From assembly GCA_933228675.1 (NCBI GenBank), contig OW121741.1:134440120-134504119 (forward strand): 64,000 bases of DNA. The letters run 5' to 3'. The notes beneath the pieces are model-generated. The model searched no databases, was not told the origin of the DNA, and was given only the letters and a program-made list of their open reading frames with translations. This document shows positions 25,650 to 36,261 of the stretch, one piece after another; the first letter of the stretch is position 1, and every line of letters begins with the position of its first letter. The stretch comes from Stomorhina lunata (lineage: Eukaryota; Arthropoda; Insecta; Diptera; Rhiniidae). The position numbers and the translations under genes are program-made.

Positions 25650-26946
25650 AAGAGTGCTCTAAATAAAATTTGTAGTTGGATTTTCTTAAATAAAAATCAA
25701 ACCTTTTAATATAAAAACTCTACAAAATACGCAAATATAATGACATATTATACAAAATCATTTAGCATTAAAATGTTTACTTAGTACTCGGGTTTTGCAA
25801 AATTATCGACTTTTTTCGAAAACCCTCCCATTAAAGATTTTACAGTTGCTTCTGATACCTTTTTGGAGCATGTGTTCCACCTGCGCTTAAAATCGGACAT
25901 GTTCTTGGAAATCTTTCCTGTGTTCTTCAATTCCTTTTTTACCAGAGCCCAATACCTTTCCACAGGCCGAAGTTCTGGACAGTTAGGTCGATTTGCCTCT
26001 CGTGGTACAAAAATGACATTATTCTTTGAGTACCACTCAAGTGCCTTTTTTCCATAATGGCATGATGCCAAATCGGGCCAAAAAAATGTAGTCACTCTGT
26101 GCTCTCTTAAAAAGGGTAACAACCGTTTTTGTAGGCACTCCTTTATATAAATTTCTGTGTTTATTGTGCCAGATGCCACAAATACTTTACTTCTTTTGCC
26201 ACAACTGCAAATAGCTTGCCACACGAGAAACTTCTTAGGGAATTTTGTTTGTTTTTTTGTGCGAAACTCTTGCCGAACATTGCCCCGTTTATCAGCAACA
26301 TAAAAATCTTGACCAGGAAGTTGAGAAAAGTCTGCCAGTACGTATGTTTCATCATCCATCACACAACAGGTGTATTTTTTTATAAAATCAGACTTCAATT
26401 TTTTCGCTCGTTTTTTTGCTTCTAAGTTCTTTATAGCATTGCGATCTGGAACCTTTTGGACTTTGTATGTCTTCAGTCCAGCAAAAGCTTTGACTCTATG
26501 TGCAAAATTCGTAGAACATTTCACCGTACGAGCTGCTTTCCTTAAAGAAGCGTTAGGCGCTCTTCGAAAGAGTCGCTCGACTTCTTTTGCCTTACCAATA
26601 TCTGTAGGACCTTTTTTCCTCCCTGATCCAGGTTTTCTTTCAATGCTCAGGTTTTCCTTATACCGTCTGATGGCATTAGAAACCGTACGAGGGTCAACTT
26701 TCAAATTTTTAGCTATTTTTTTAAAAGTCCATGACGGATTTTTTTGAAAAGTTTTAATTATATTTTCACGAACTTTTTTTTCGCAGTCCATTTTGATTGA
26801 AATAACTATTGAAAATTAATAATTTCTAAAATAATAGTATCTGACATATCTATAGAAACTAACTTGATCAAAAAATAAATTATTTCTTCCACTATGGATA
26901 AATTTTTTCTATAATAGTAAATGCATATTTTTTTTAGAACACTCTT
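25650..26946 (-). mobile_element. DD37E Tc1/mariner transposon, structurally complete copy
   Basis: 1297-bp element flanked by TA on both sides (25648-25649 and 26947-26948), the expected Tc1/mariner target-site duplication. Terminal inverted repeats of about 20 bp start AAGAGTG(C/T)TCTAAA. It contains one long open frame on the minus strand and inserts antisense to Drgx in intron 2. As the right flank (TA then ATTTTATTTG) is not duplicated, this copy keeps the original insertion's right side. Confidence 0.92.
25781..26791 (-). CDS. Intact DD37E transposase (ITmD37E-like), 336 aa
   Basis: Cut-and-paste transposase of the IS630-Tc1-mariner superfamily; it binds the terminal repeats and moves the element into TA sites. 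Residues 1-50 look like a first helix-turn-helix (FKKIAKNLKVDPRTVSNAIR). GSGRKKG at 55-61 is the GRPR-like hinge. Residues 65-110 form a second helix-turn-helix (ASLRKAARTVKCSTNFAHRV, then AGLKTYK). Catalytic residues fit D146 or D147 (CCVMDDETYV), D240 (FFWPDLASCHY) and E278 (NCPELRPVERYW), a DD37E spacing. The WPDLASCHY and NCPELRPVERYW motifs are those of the insect ITmD37E family, from memory. Length is typical. The start is the ATG of MDCEKK, about 155 bp inside the terminal repeat, and no frameshift is seen. Activity is not shown; an intact frame is consistent with recent arrival or chance preservation. Confidence 0.93.
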   Translation of the reverse strand: MDCEKKVRENIIKTFQKNPSWTFKKIAKNLKVDPRTVSNAIRRYKENLSIERKPGSGRKKGPTDIGKAKEVERLFRRAPNASLRKAARTVKCSTNFAHRVKAFAGLKTYKVQKVPDRNAIKNLEAKKRAKKLKSDFIKKYTCCVMDDETYVLADFSQLPGQDFYVADKRGNVRQEFRTKKQTKFPKKFLVWQAICSCGKRSKVFVASGTINTEIYIKECLQKRLLPFLREHRVTTFFWPDLASCHYGKKALEWYSKNNVIFVPREANRPNCPELRPVERYWALVKKELKNTGKISKNMSDFKRRWNTCSKKVSEATVKSLMGGFSKKVDNFAKPEY

Positions 26947-26948
26947 TA

Positions 26949-28300
26949 ATTTTATTTGTCATTTCATTCAATGTATTTTTAATACAACATCCAGCCACTA
27001 TCTTTTAGTTGTTTTACCTGATTTTAATACTCAATTGTCTTCAATTAAACTTTATTCAAATTTGACGTCAATTGTTGCTAATTTTACGCCACCACAACCG
27101 AAACACACATCCTCAATTAATCCCCTCTCTCTAAATTTATAATAACAAATGTTTTTCTTTCTTATTCAAATTTATTAAAAAAAAAAAAAAAACATTTTAA
27201 GCTGCTCGATCTTATGCAAAATAAATACGAAAAATGTAAATTTTAATTTTGAACATTTTTAAAAGATATCAAGTTGCAATTTTTGTTGCTAATTTGTTTT
27301 ATTACACGAGAACATGAAAATTATACTGATTAAAATGAAAATTTATTGGATCCGAGAAATATTGCACAAAAAAACTACAAAAGAAGAAATTTAAACTTAT
27401 AAATGGAAATGGAAATTTAGAGGAATATAAAGAAAAATCAAGGCTTAATACAACGTCACAAGCAATTAAACATTTAGCATGTAAAGAAAAACATTTATTT
27501 ATACAAAAAGAAAATGCAATTAACTAAAATAATGTTTAAATCTTAAGAAAAAAATAATTACAAGAAAATCTTGAGGAAAAGAATCATGGAAACGGAAAAA
27601 ACCAACACTCATGCACGTTATTTCCTCTAAGAGAGATAGTAAAAGAAAGAGAAGAAAGTTTCATTAGTGGTTGTAAGTATGTGTAAGTGTGTGTTTAAAA
27701 TAATTATCCTTTTTATTTTACACAAATCCTTAACAGCAACTACATAACAGCAAATTCTAAGAACTAAAGAAAAAAAAAAGAACGAATATTACATTTAATT
27801 GCCAACATTTGTCGTTTTAACGAGCTAAAATCTTTTAACCTCTTTCCGTTTTTTCCTCAGATTTTCTTTTTTAATTCCTTACATTTTTTTCCGTACAAGT
27901 TTTTCTTTTGCTTTGTAGTTGTAGCCCGTTTAGTATTTGCCACCACTTGAGCACTTAAAACATCCGTGTTAAAAAAGCTAAATTTTGTTGCAAAGTGTTT
28001 TTGCTGTTGTTAAGAAGAGTCTAAAGCTATTACGGGTTCTCTAGTGGTAGATTTTAAGTCTATTTCCGGCACAATTATCTGTGATAAGTGTCGAAAAAAT
28101 ATAAACTTAAGTACAATTCTTGTTTACTCTAATTATAAAAATATTTATATAAATAAATATGTAATTGTACAAAATGGTTGAGAATTATATGAAAGTTAAA
28201 AAAAATATCCTTTACAATACAAAAGCGTGCTAAATATATGAGAAATAGGCTGAATTTACAAATAATTTAAAAACAATCAAAAAAGTGCTTTGTAGTTGAG
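26949..28300. other. Drgx: Non-array intronic sequence
   Basis: AT-rich intron sequence right of the transposon insertion. It has an 18-20 nt poly-A tract near 27178. A 73-codon open frame at 26921-27142 starts inside the transposon terminus and has no recognisable features. No exon seen. Confidence 0.5.
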
Positions 28301-28738
28301 CTCAGATTACACTAGTCAACAGCTAAAATTACTTTTAGTTAACCTTTTTTTAAGGGGTTAGGACCTCTTAGTACGAAAACACAAAAACAAATTTTTTCTT
28401 AGATTTTTATTTTACAAATTGTTTCCAAAAAATTTGTAATATTTTGTCATATTGAAAATTTTTGCCATATTGAAAATTATTTATCCAATTTTGTTGAAAA
28501 ATACATAAATGGATAAAAAACAAAATGATCATTAAGTCGTGCTTACAAGAGTTTTTTGTGTGATCAAAGATTTTAGAGTTATATAGATCACAATGTAAGA
28601 AAAAAATCGAAAAATATTTATTTAAAATGGAAAAATTTACCAAAAAGAAAGAAATAAGAAATTGCTATAATCGCCAAGGTCCTATTACACTGGTCAACAG
28701 CTAAAATTACATTTTATTTAAACTATTATTTTAGATTT

Positions 28739-28795
28739 AGAGAAAAAAATCTATAAAAAAAAATCGCGGGATTTTTTTTTATAGATTTTTTCTCT
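28739..28795. repeat. 57-bp near-perfect inverted repeat (hairpin), copy 1
   Basis: Left arm AGAGAAAAAAATCTAT, then nine A and TC. The loop is GCGG. The right arm starts GATTTTTTTTTATAG and ends TTTTTTCTCT. Arms are 27 and 26 nt and pair fully except for one T fewer on the right. The GC loop in an otherwise A/T hairpin stands out. It could be a transposon terminus or foldback core, or RNA structure in the intron. Confidence 0.85.
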
Positions 28796-28974
28796 AACAT
28801 TTGCATTTTTGAAGAGGATGTTTCTCTCATATAAGAAAAAAATCGAAAAATATTTATTTAAAATGGAAAAATTTACCAAAAAGAAAGAAATAAGAAATTG
28901 CTATAATCGCCAAGGTCCTATTACACTGGTCAACAGCTAAAATTACAATTTATTTAAACTATTATTTTAGATTT

Positions 28975-29032
28975 AGAGAAAAAAATCTATAAAAAAAAAA
29001 TCGCGGGATTTTTTTTTATAGATTTTTTCTCT
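28975..29032. repeat. 58-bp near-perfect inverted repeat (hairpin), copy 2
   Basis: Second copy of the same hairpin, duplicated with the 236-bp unit. It has one extra A in the left arm and an identical GCGG loop, so the arms stay complementary after duplication apart from one-base length changes in the homopolymers. Confidence 0.85.
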
Positions 29033-29067
29033 AACATTTGCATTTTTGAAGAGGTTGTTTCTCTCAT

Positions 29068-32000
29068 ATATTGAAAATTTTCTATTGAAATTTTTTCTAT
29101 TAAAAAATTTCTGTTGAAATTTTTTCTATAAAAAATCTTCTGTTGAAATTTTTCTATAAAAAATTTTCTATTGAAAATTTTTCTATAAAAAATTTTCTAT
29201 TGAAATTTTTTCTATAAAAAATTTATATAAATTATAAAAATTTATATTTATAATTTATATATAATATTTATATAAAAAATTTTCTATTAAAATTTTTTCC
29301 TATAACAAATTATCTATTGAAATATTTTCCTATAAAAAATTTGGATTGAAATTTTTTGATAAAAATATTCTATTGAAATGTTTTCTATAAAACATTTTCT
29401 TTTGAAATTTTTTATATAAAAACTTTTCTATTTAAAGTTTTTCTATAAAAAAATTTTCTTTTAGAATTTTCTATTAAATTTTTTTCTATGAAAAATTTTC
29501 TTTTGAATTTTTTTCTATAAAAACTTTCCTTGGAAATTTTTTCTATAAAAAATTTTCTTTTGAAATTTTTTCTATAACAAATTTTCTCTTGAAAAATTTT
29601 GTATTGAAATTTTCCTATACAAATTATTTTTTTTTAATTTTTTTTCTACAAAAATTTTGATTAAAATTTTTCTTTAAAAAATTTCCTATTGAAATATTTT
29701 CTATAAAAAATTGAATGGAAAAAAAACTTTCTATTGAAATTTTTCCTATAAAAAATTTTCTATTGAATTTTTTTCGAAAAAACATTTTCTTTAGAAATTT
29801 TTTCTATAAAAAATTTTCTTTTGTTTTTCTATAAAACATTTTTTATTGAAATTTTTCTATAAAAAATTTTCTATTAAAAATTTTCTGTTGAAATTTTTCC
29901 TATGAAAATTTTCTACGAAATTGTTTCTATTAAAAATTTTCTATTAAAATTTTTTCTTTAAAAAATTTTTTATTGAAATTTTTCCTATAAAAAATTTCCT
30001 ATTGAAATATTCCCTATAAAAATTTACTATTGAAATTTATTCTACAAAAAATTTTCTACAGAAATTTTTTCAATAAAAAATGTTTCAATAAAAAAATTTT
30101 CTATTGAAATTTTTTCTATTAAAATTTTTTCTATAAAAAATTTTCTATTGAAATTTTTTCTATAAAAAATTTTCTATTGAAATTTTTTCTATAAAAAATT
30201 TTCTATTAAAGTTTTTTCTCTAAAAAATTTTCTATTGAAATTTTTTCTATAAAAAATTTTCTATTGAAATTTTTTCTATAAAAAATTTTCTATTGAAATT
30301 TTTTCTATAAAAAATTTTCTATTGAAATTTTTTCTATAAAAAATTTTCTATTGAAATTTTTTCTATAAAAAATTTTCTATTGAAGTTTTTTCTCTAAAAA
30401 ATTTTCTATTGAAATTTTTTCTCTAAAAAATTTTCTATTGAAATTTTTTCTATAAAAAATTTTCTATTGAAATTTTTTCTATAAAAAATTTTCTATTGAA
30501 ATTTTTTCTCTAAAAAATTTTCTTTTGTAATTTTTTTCTTTAAAAAAATTTCTATTGAAATTTTTTCTATAAGATTTTCTATTGAAATTTTTTCTATAAA
30601 AAATTTTCTATTGAAATTTTTTCTCTAAAAAATTTTCTATTGAAATTTTTCTATAAAAAATTTTCTATTAAAATTTTTCTATAAAAAATTTTCTATTGAA
30701 ATTTATTCTACAAAAATTTTCTACAGAATTTTTTTCAAAAAAAAATGTTTCAATAAAAATATTATCTATTGAAATTTTTTCTATAAGAAATTTTCTATTG
30801 AAATTTTTTTATATAAGATTTTTTTTCTATAAAAATTTTCTATTGAAATTTTTTCTATAAACATTTTTCTATTAAAATCTTCTATTGAAATTTTTTCTAT
30901 AAAAAATTTTCTATTGAAATTTTTTCTCTAAAAAATTTTCTATTGAAATTTTTTTCTTTAAAAAATTTTCTATTGAAATTTTTTCTATTAAAAATTTCCT
31001 ATTGAAATTTTTTCTATAAAAAATTTCCTATTGAAATTTTTTCTACAAAAAATTTTTTACAGAAATTTTTTCAATAAAAAATGTTATATTGAAATTCTTT
31101 CTATCAAAAATTTTCTATTGAAATTTTTTTCCCTAAAAAATTTTCTATTAACATTTTTTCTCTTAAAAATTTTCTTCAGAAAAATGTTCTAATTAATTTT
31201 TTTCTGTAAAAAAAAAATTCTACTGAAATTTTTAATTTAAAAAATTTTCTATTAAAATTTTTCGATAAAAAATTTTCTATTGAAATTTTTTCTATCAAAA
31301 TTTTTTTCATTAAAAAACTTTCTATTTAATTTTTTTCTATAAAACATTTTCTTTTGAAATTTTTTCTATAAAAAATTTTCTTTTCTTTTTCTATAAAAAA
31401 ATTTTTATCGAAATTTTTTTATATTAAACTTTTTTCTCTAAAAAAATGTTCGATTGAAATTTTTTCGTTAAACAATTTTCTATTGAAATTTTTTCCTATA
31501 AAAAATTTTCTATTGAAATTTTTCCTATGAAAATTTTCCACTGAAATTTTTTCTATTAAAATTTTTTTTATAAAAAATTTTTTATTGAAATTTTTCCTAT
31601 AAAAAATTTTCTATTGAAATATTTCCTATAAAAATTTTCTATTGAAATTTATTCTATAACATTTTTTTCTATAAAAAATTTTCTATTACATTTTTTTATA
31701 AAAAATTTTCTATTGAAATTTGTCCTTTGAAAAAATTTCTATTGAAATTGTTTCTATAAAAAATTTTCTATTCAAATTTTCCTGTAAAAATTTTTTGTTG
31801 AAATTTTTTCTATAAAAAATTCTCCTCAAATTCTCCTTCAATTTTTCTACAAAAAATTTGCTACTGAAATTTTTTCTCTAAAAAATTTTCTATTGAAATT
31901 TTCCTGTAAAACTTTTCTGTTGAAATTTTTTGTATAAAAAATTCTCTATTGAAATTTTTTCTATAAAAATTTTTTCTATAAAAAATTTTTCTATTGAAAT

Positions 32001-32190
32001 TCTTTATATAAAAAATTTTTTATTAAAATTTTCCTGTAAAAATTTTCGGTTGAAATTTTTTCTGTAAAAAGTTTTCTATTGAAATTTTCCTGTAAAAATT
32101 TTCTGTTGAAATGAAAAAATTTTCTAGTGATTTTTTTTTTTCTAAAAAAATTTCTATTAAATTTTTTTCTATAAAAAATTTTCTATTGTC
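29068..32190 (+). repeat. 29-bp tandem array, same family as 15.5-20.2 kb
   Basis: About 105 units of TTTTTTCTATAAAA and TTTTCTATTGAAA, period 29 bp. The core at about 30110-30510 is nearly homogeneous, with a local CTCTAAAAAA variant recurring near 30210, 30390, 30420, 30510 and 30620. Same orientation and consensus as the array upstream of the first visible exon. The two are therefore direct repeats flanking two Drgx exons and the transposon cluster. Confidence 0.93.
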
Positions 32191-33544
32191 TACCGATCAT
32201 GTCAGCTTTTTTTAGTTTTTTGACAAGAACTCTAACATATGGAGGAAACAAGATATAGCTATCAACACCTCAGGCCAAAGGATATCATTTCAATATTTAT
32301 TTATGAAACCAAATCAAACAAATAACTATTCATTGTTTAACTAATATCAACCTCATTATTTTAACAAAACACATCCTCTTTGAAAGCTCTTCAACCACAA
32401 TATCATTTTGAAAATGTAACAATTACAAAAACGTTTTGGAAATCAAAAAAATTACAACAAGTGCTTAAAACGCAAACAAAAAGGATAACATTATCCTTTC
32501 AGTTAAACAAACATAAGGAAACGAAACACACACATTTGAGGTTTTTTTATGAAATTCACCAAAACAAATGTTAATTGTTAAAAATTGTGTAAAAAAAACA
32601 AACACTTCGTTTACTTAAACTTATAAAAAACAAAATGTAATCCAGTAGCGGGAAAATATGACAGAGTTCAAGTGTAATGAACTGGAGAATAAAGGACAGA
32701 CGAAGGAAAAATAATGAATGAATGAACAGATGTGTTAATTTTAAGCGCATTTTCTGCCAACAAACTCTTTAATATCCTTTTTCCCGGCTAAGTGTTTGTG
32801 TGCGTATGAGGGTAACCACAAGCACTTTTTGATGTTTGCTACCAGGAACACCCCTTTTTCCATTAAATGCACATTTTATGAAAAAATAACAAGAAACTTC
32901 CAAATCATCGTCATCATCATCATGATCTTAACACAAAGAGAGTACCAGGAGTAGCATTAAAGGATTATTTCACCAAATGCAATTATCCAAACCATTCCCT
33001 TTAAGGCCAGGGTAGTGGCAACAACCCCTTTTTCTTTTCCTAGCCTGGGGCTTAAATATTGGTTTCATGAATATTAAATTCCAAATTCGCTACACAACAT
33101 CAGCGTAAGAGGAAACTATTCTAACAACTTAATGCTCTATAATAAATAGCTAAAAATACTTGGACTGACTGCCCTCCTGCTATGGAATGCCTCAAGGTCT
33201 CTTCAGTTACAGGCAATGGAACAAGTTATTTATAATTTGAACAGAAGCTAAGAAAAGGGATTTTTTCGTTTCGAAATTTTATGACATGTTTTATTAGACC
33301 GATTTTATTTGACAAATTGTTTAATCATGCGTTTGTTTAATAGAAAAATTATCAACTATTTGAAAAAAAAAATAAAAAGGGGGATATGACCTGTTTATAA
33401 AATTAGATCAGGTGGGTGGTATCGTTAGTTAGTGGTAGCATGTAGTTAAAGAGTTTTTAATACAAAAATTATACCTTAAATTATAAAAAAAATTAAAGTG
33501 GACAAATGTATTATTAAGTATTTAGGATTTAAACAGATGCTTCT
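32191..33544. other. Drgx: Non-array intronic sequence
   Basis: Unique AT-rich DNA with slightly higher GC near 32760-33200 and a CATCATCATCATGATC patch near 32910-32925. No exon or RNA gene recognised; the 64-codon open frame at 32380-32574 is unremarkable. Confidence 0.5.
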
Positions 33545-34995
33545 ATTGGAGTGTATTTCTTATTTCTATAGGAAATTTTCCTAAAATTTTCTATTTTATA
33601 GGAAATTTTTCAACAATAGGAAATTTTTCAAAAATTTCCTATTTTTTATAGGAAATTTTTCAAAACTTTCCTATTTTTATAGGAAATTTTTCAAAAATTT
33701 CCTATTTTTCATAGGAAATTTTTCAAAAATTTCCTATTTTTTATAGGAAATTTTTCAAAAATTTCCTATTTTTTATAGGAAATTTTTCAAAAATTTCCTA
33801 TTTTTTATAGGAAATTTTTCAAAAATTTCCTATTTTTTATAGGAAATTTTTCAAAAATTTCCTATTTTTTATAGCAAATTTTTCAAAAATTTCCTATTTT
33901 TTATAGGAAATTTTTCAAAAATTTCCTATTTTTTATAGGAAATTTTTCAAAAATTTCCTATTTTTTATAGGAAATTTTTCAAAAATTTCCTATTTTTTAT
34001 AGGAAATTTTTCAAAAATTTCCTATTTTTTATAGGAAATTTTTCAAAAATTTCCTATTTTTTATAGGAAATTTTTCAAAAATTTCCTATTTTTTATAGGA
34101 AATTTTTCAAAAATTTCCTATTTTTTATAGGAAATTTTTCAAAAATTTCCTATTTTTTATAGGAAATTTTTCAAAAATTTCCTATTTTTTATAGGAAATT
34201 TTTCAAAAATTTCCTATTTTTTATAGGAAATTTTTCAAAAATTTCCTATTTTTATAGGAAATTTTTCAAAAATTTCCTATTTTTTATAGGGAATTTTTCA
34301 AAAATTTCCTATTTTTATAGGAAATTTTTCAAAAATTTCCTATTTTTATAGGAAATTTTTCAAAAATTTCCTATTTTTATAGGAAATTTTTCAAAAATTC
34401 CCTATTTTTATAGGAAATTTTTCAAAAATTTCCTATTTTTATAGGAAATTTTTTAAAAATTTCCTATTTTTATAGGAAATTTTTTAAAAATTTCCTATTT
34501 TTATAGGAAATTTTTCAAAAATTTCCTATTTTTATAGGAAATTTTTCAAAAATTTCCTATTTTTATAGGAAATTTTTCAAAAATTTCCTATTTTTATAGG
34601 AAATTTTTCAAAAATTTCCTATTTTTATAGGAAATTTTTCAAAAATTTCCTATTTTTATAGGAAATTTTTCAAAAATTTCCTATTTTTATAGGAAATTTT
34701 TCAAAAATTTCCTATTTTTATAGGAAATTTTTCAAAAATTTCCTATTTTTATAGGAAATTTTTCAAAAATTTCCTATTTTTATAGGAAATTTTTCAAAAA
34801 AAATTTTATTTTTTAAGAAAAATTTTCATAAATTTCTTGCTTTTATAGGAAATTTTTAAAAAAAATTCGTATTTTTATAGGAAATTTCTCAAAAGTTTCA
34901 TGTATTTATAGGGAATTTTTCAAAACTGTCTTTTTTTATAGGAAATTTTTCAAAAATTTCTTATTTTATAGCAAATTTTTTTAAAATGTATTTTT
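33545..34995 (+). repeat. Homogeneous 32/31-bp palindromic-unit array
   Basis: The unit is a 25-bp dyad with arms TAGGAAATTTTT and AAAAATTTCCTA around a single C, joined by a T-run spacer. From about 33640 to 34245 the period is 32 bp (TTTTTTA spacer). From about 34250 to 34800 it is 31 bp (TTTTTA spacer), with only about one mixed unit at the boundary. Very few other substitutions, about 38 clean copies. The right end (34800-34995) decays quickly. Confidence 0.95.
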
Positions 34996-36261
34996 TTTAA
35001 AGAAGATCAATTTCCCATAATCTAAAAATGTATCCAATTTGCATTATTTTGTAATCGTGTGAAATTTATTTTCAAACTTCTCTTTTCAAGTTCAACTTCT
35101 AAATGTCAAGTATTATCCCATATCCCAATTTTTTACTTTTCCTGCGTTTAACTCGCACATGACACCGGTACAAGATTTTCTTTTGTTATTAACAAATCCT
35201 TGGAGATTTTCTACAAAATATTCTCAAGATATTATTTTCAAATGTTTTTTTACGAAATGAACCTGTTCGTGAAAAATTTGCCATAAAAAAAGAAAAACAA
35301 AAATTTTAATGTAATTGTTAACAATAATTTTGACACTTGATACTTTGAATTTAATTTAGATTTAACAAAAATTTACAGGCAACATGTCAATTTTCCAAAC
35401 ACGTGTTACTGTCACAGCAATTGCTTAGAAAGAGGACGAAATATCAAACCCATACATATACCAAACTACTTGTTTACCTACCACCACCTGAGTAATCTAA
35501 ACAAGCAAGAGCATGTTCTGTAATGTTTTTCTATTAGGAAATTTTGACTTAAACGACATGTATAGGGGAATTTTTGGCTCTAAAAAAATATGATTTTTTA
35601 TTAGCCATTTAGGCAACCACAAGTTGATTTTTGTCTTAGTTTTTTGAAGAAGGTAAGAAGTTTGAGATTTTTCCTTTTTTGCCAAGAAAGAAAAAAAACT
35701 AACAATAATGACATAAATGTCAAATTGTTGTATAGAATTTGACAAGGGTGTTTGTAAAATTTAACACAACCACAGAATGAAAACAGACTGTTTGTTTGTA
35801 GGTATGTGTGTGTGTCTGTTCTTCCTTAAACTAAAGCCCAAGCAAATCTAAAGCTCTTCTGGGGAAACTCTTAATATTTTAATGTTCAAATGGTTCTTCT
35901 ATAGGATAACAATTTTTTATTGAAATTTATTTTTATTTCAGTTTTTTTTTACATGCATTAATGTAATAACAAAGAAAAATTACTGGTTTCAATTTAATAT
36001 TAACAAATCCAACAAAAAAACCAGAGGGAAAATTATATTTGTAGCAATAAAAAAGCTCAAAAAGTTTGTAAAGAGAAGTTGTGGTAAATCGTGTTTGTCT
36101 GACTGAAATTTGATACCATTTTTGGTATCATGTGTTTTTTTTCTTTCAAGCCATTTTATTTCAAAAATAATTTTAAATGATTTAAGTTGTGGGATTTTTG
36201 TTACTTTATTTAATTAAAAAAAATAGTTTAATATCAAAATTTAATAAAAACAAGAAACTTG
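34996..36261. other. Drgx: Non-array spacer between inverted arrays
   Basis: Unique AT-rich sequence separating the plus-oriented array at 33.5-35.0 kb from the mostly minus-oriented array at 36.3-38.4 kb. Contains a TGTGTGTGTC patch near 35805. No exon recognised; the minus-strand open frame at 35497-35745 has no recognisable domain. Confidence 0.5.

Larger units (their letters stand above)
21438..26946. repeat. Tandem segmental duplication carrying two DD37E transposons
   Basis: Unit 1 (about 21438-24289) and unit 2 (about 24295-26946) are colinear: partial ACCCTTCACC element, about 0.83-kb spacer, then a minus-strand DD37E transposon. They share long near-identical stretches, for example from ACGCATGGAAATATTTGTC onward. 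Unit 2 has three internal deletions (about 37, 155 and 36 bp) in the element and spacer. Unit 1 has its lesions in the transposase. The junction at 24289/24290 falls exactly at the terminal CTT of the upstream transposon, where a flanking TA would be expected but GG is found. Confidence 0.9.
28301..29067. repeat. 236-bp tandem duplication with strong hairpin, diverged dispersed repeat
   Basis: 28595-28830 is repeated almost exactly at 28831-29067 (offset 236 bp). Landmarks are TCGAAAAATATTTATTTAAAA, CGCCAAGGTCCTATTACACTGG and CATTTTTGAAGAGG. A third, diverged start (TTACACTAGTCAACAGCTAAAATTAC) sits near 28305. The words TTTTAGAGTTAT, ATCGAAAAAT and TTTAAAATGG also link it to the spacer of the transposon duplication. 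The second copy passes directly into the 29-bp array at about 29067. Confidence 0.85.

Noticed and set aside
33545..34995. Regular repeats considered as a CRISPR array
   Set aside because: There are no variable spacers; repeats are head-to-tail without unique sequence, and the context is a eukaryotic intron.
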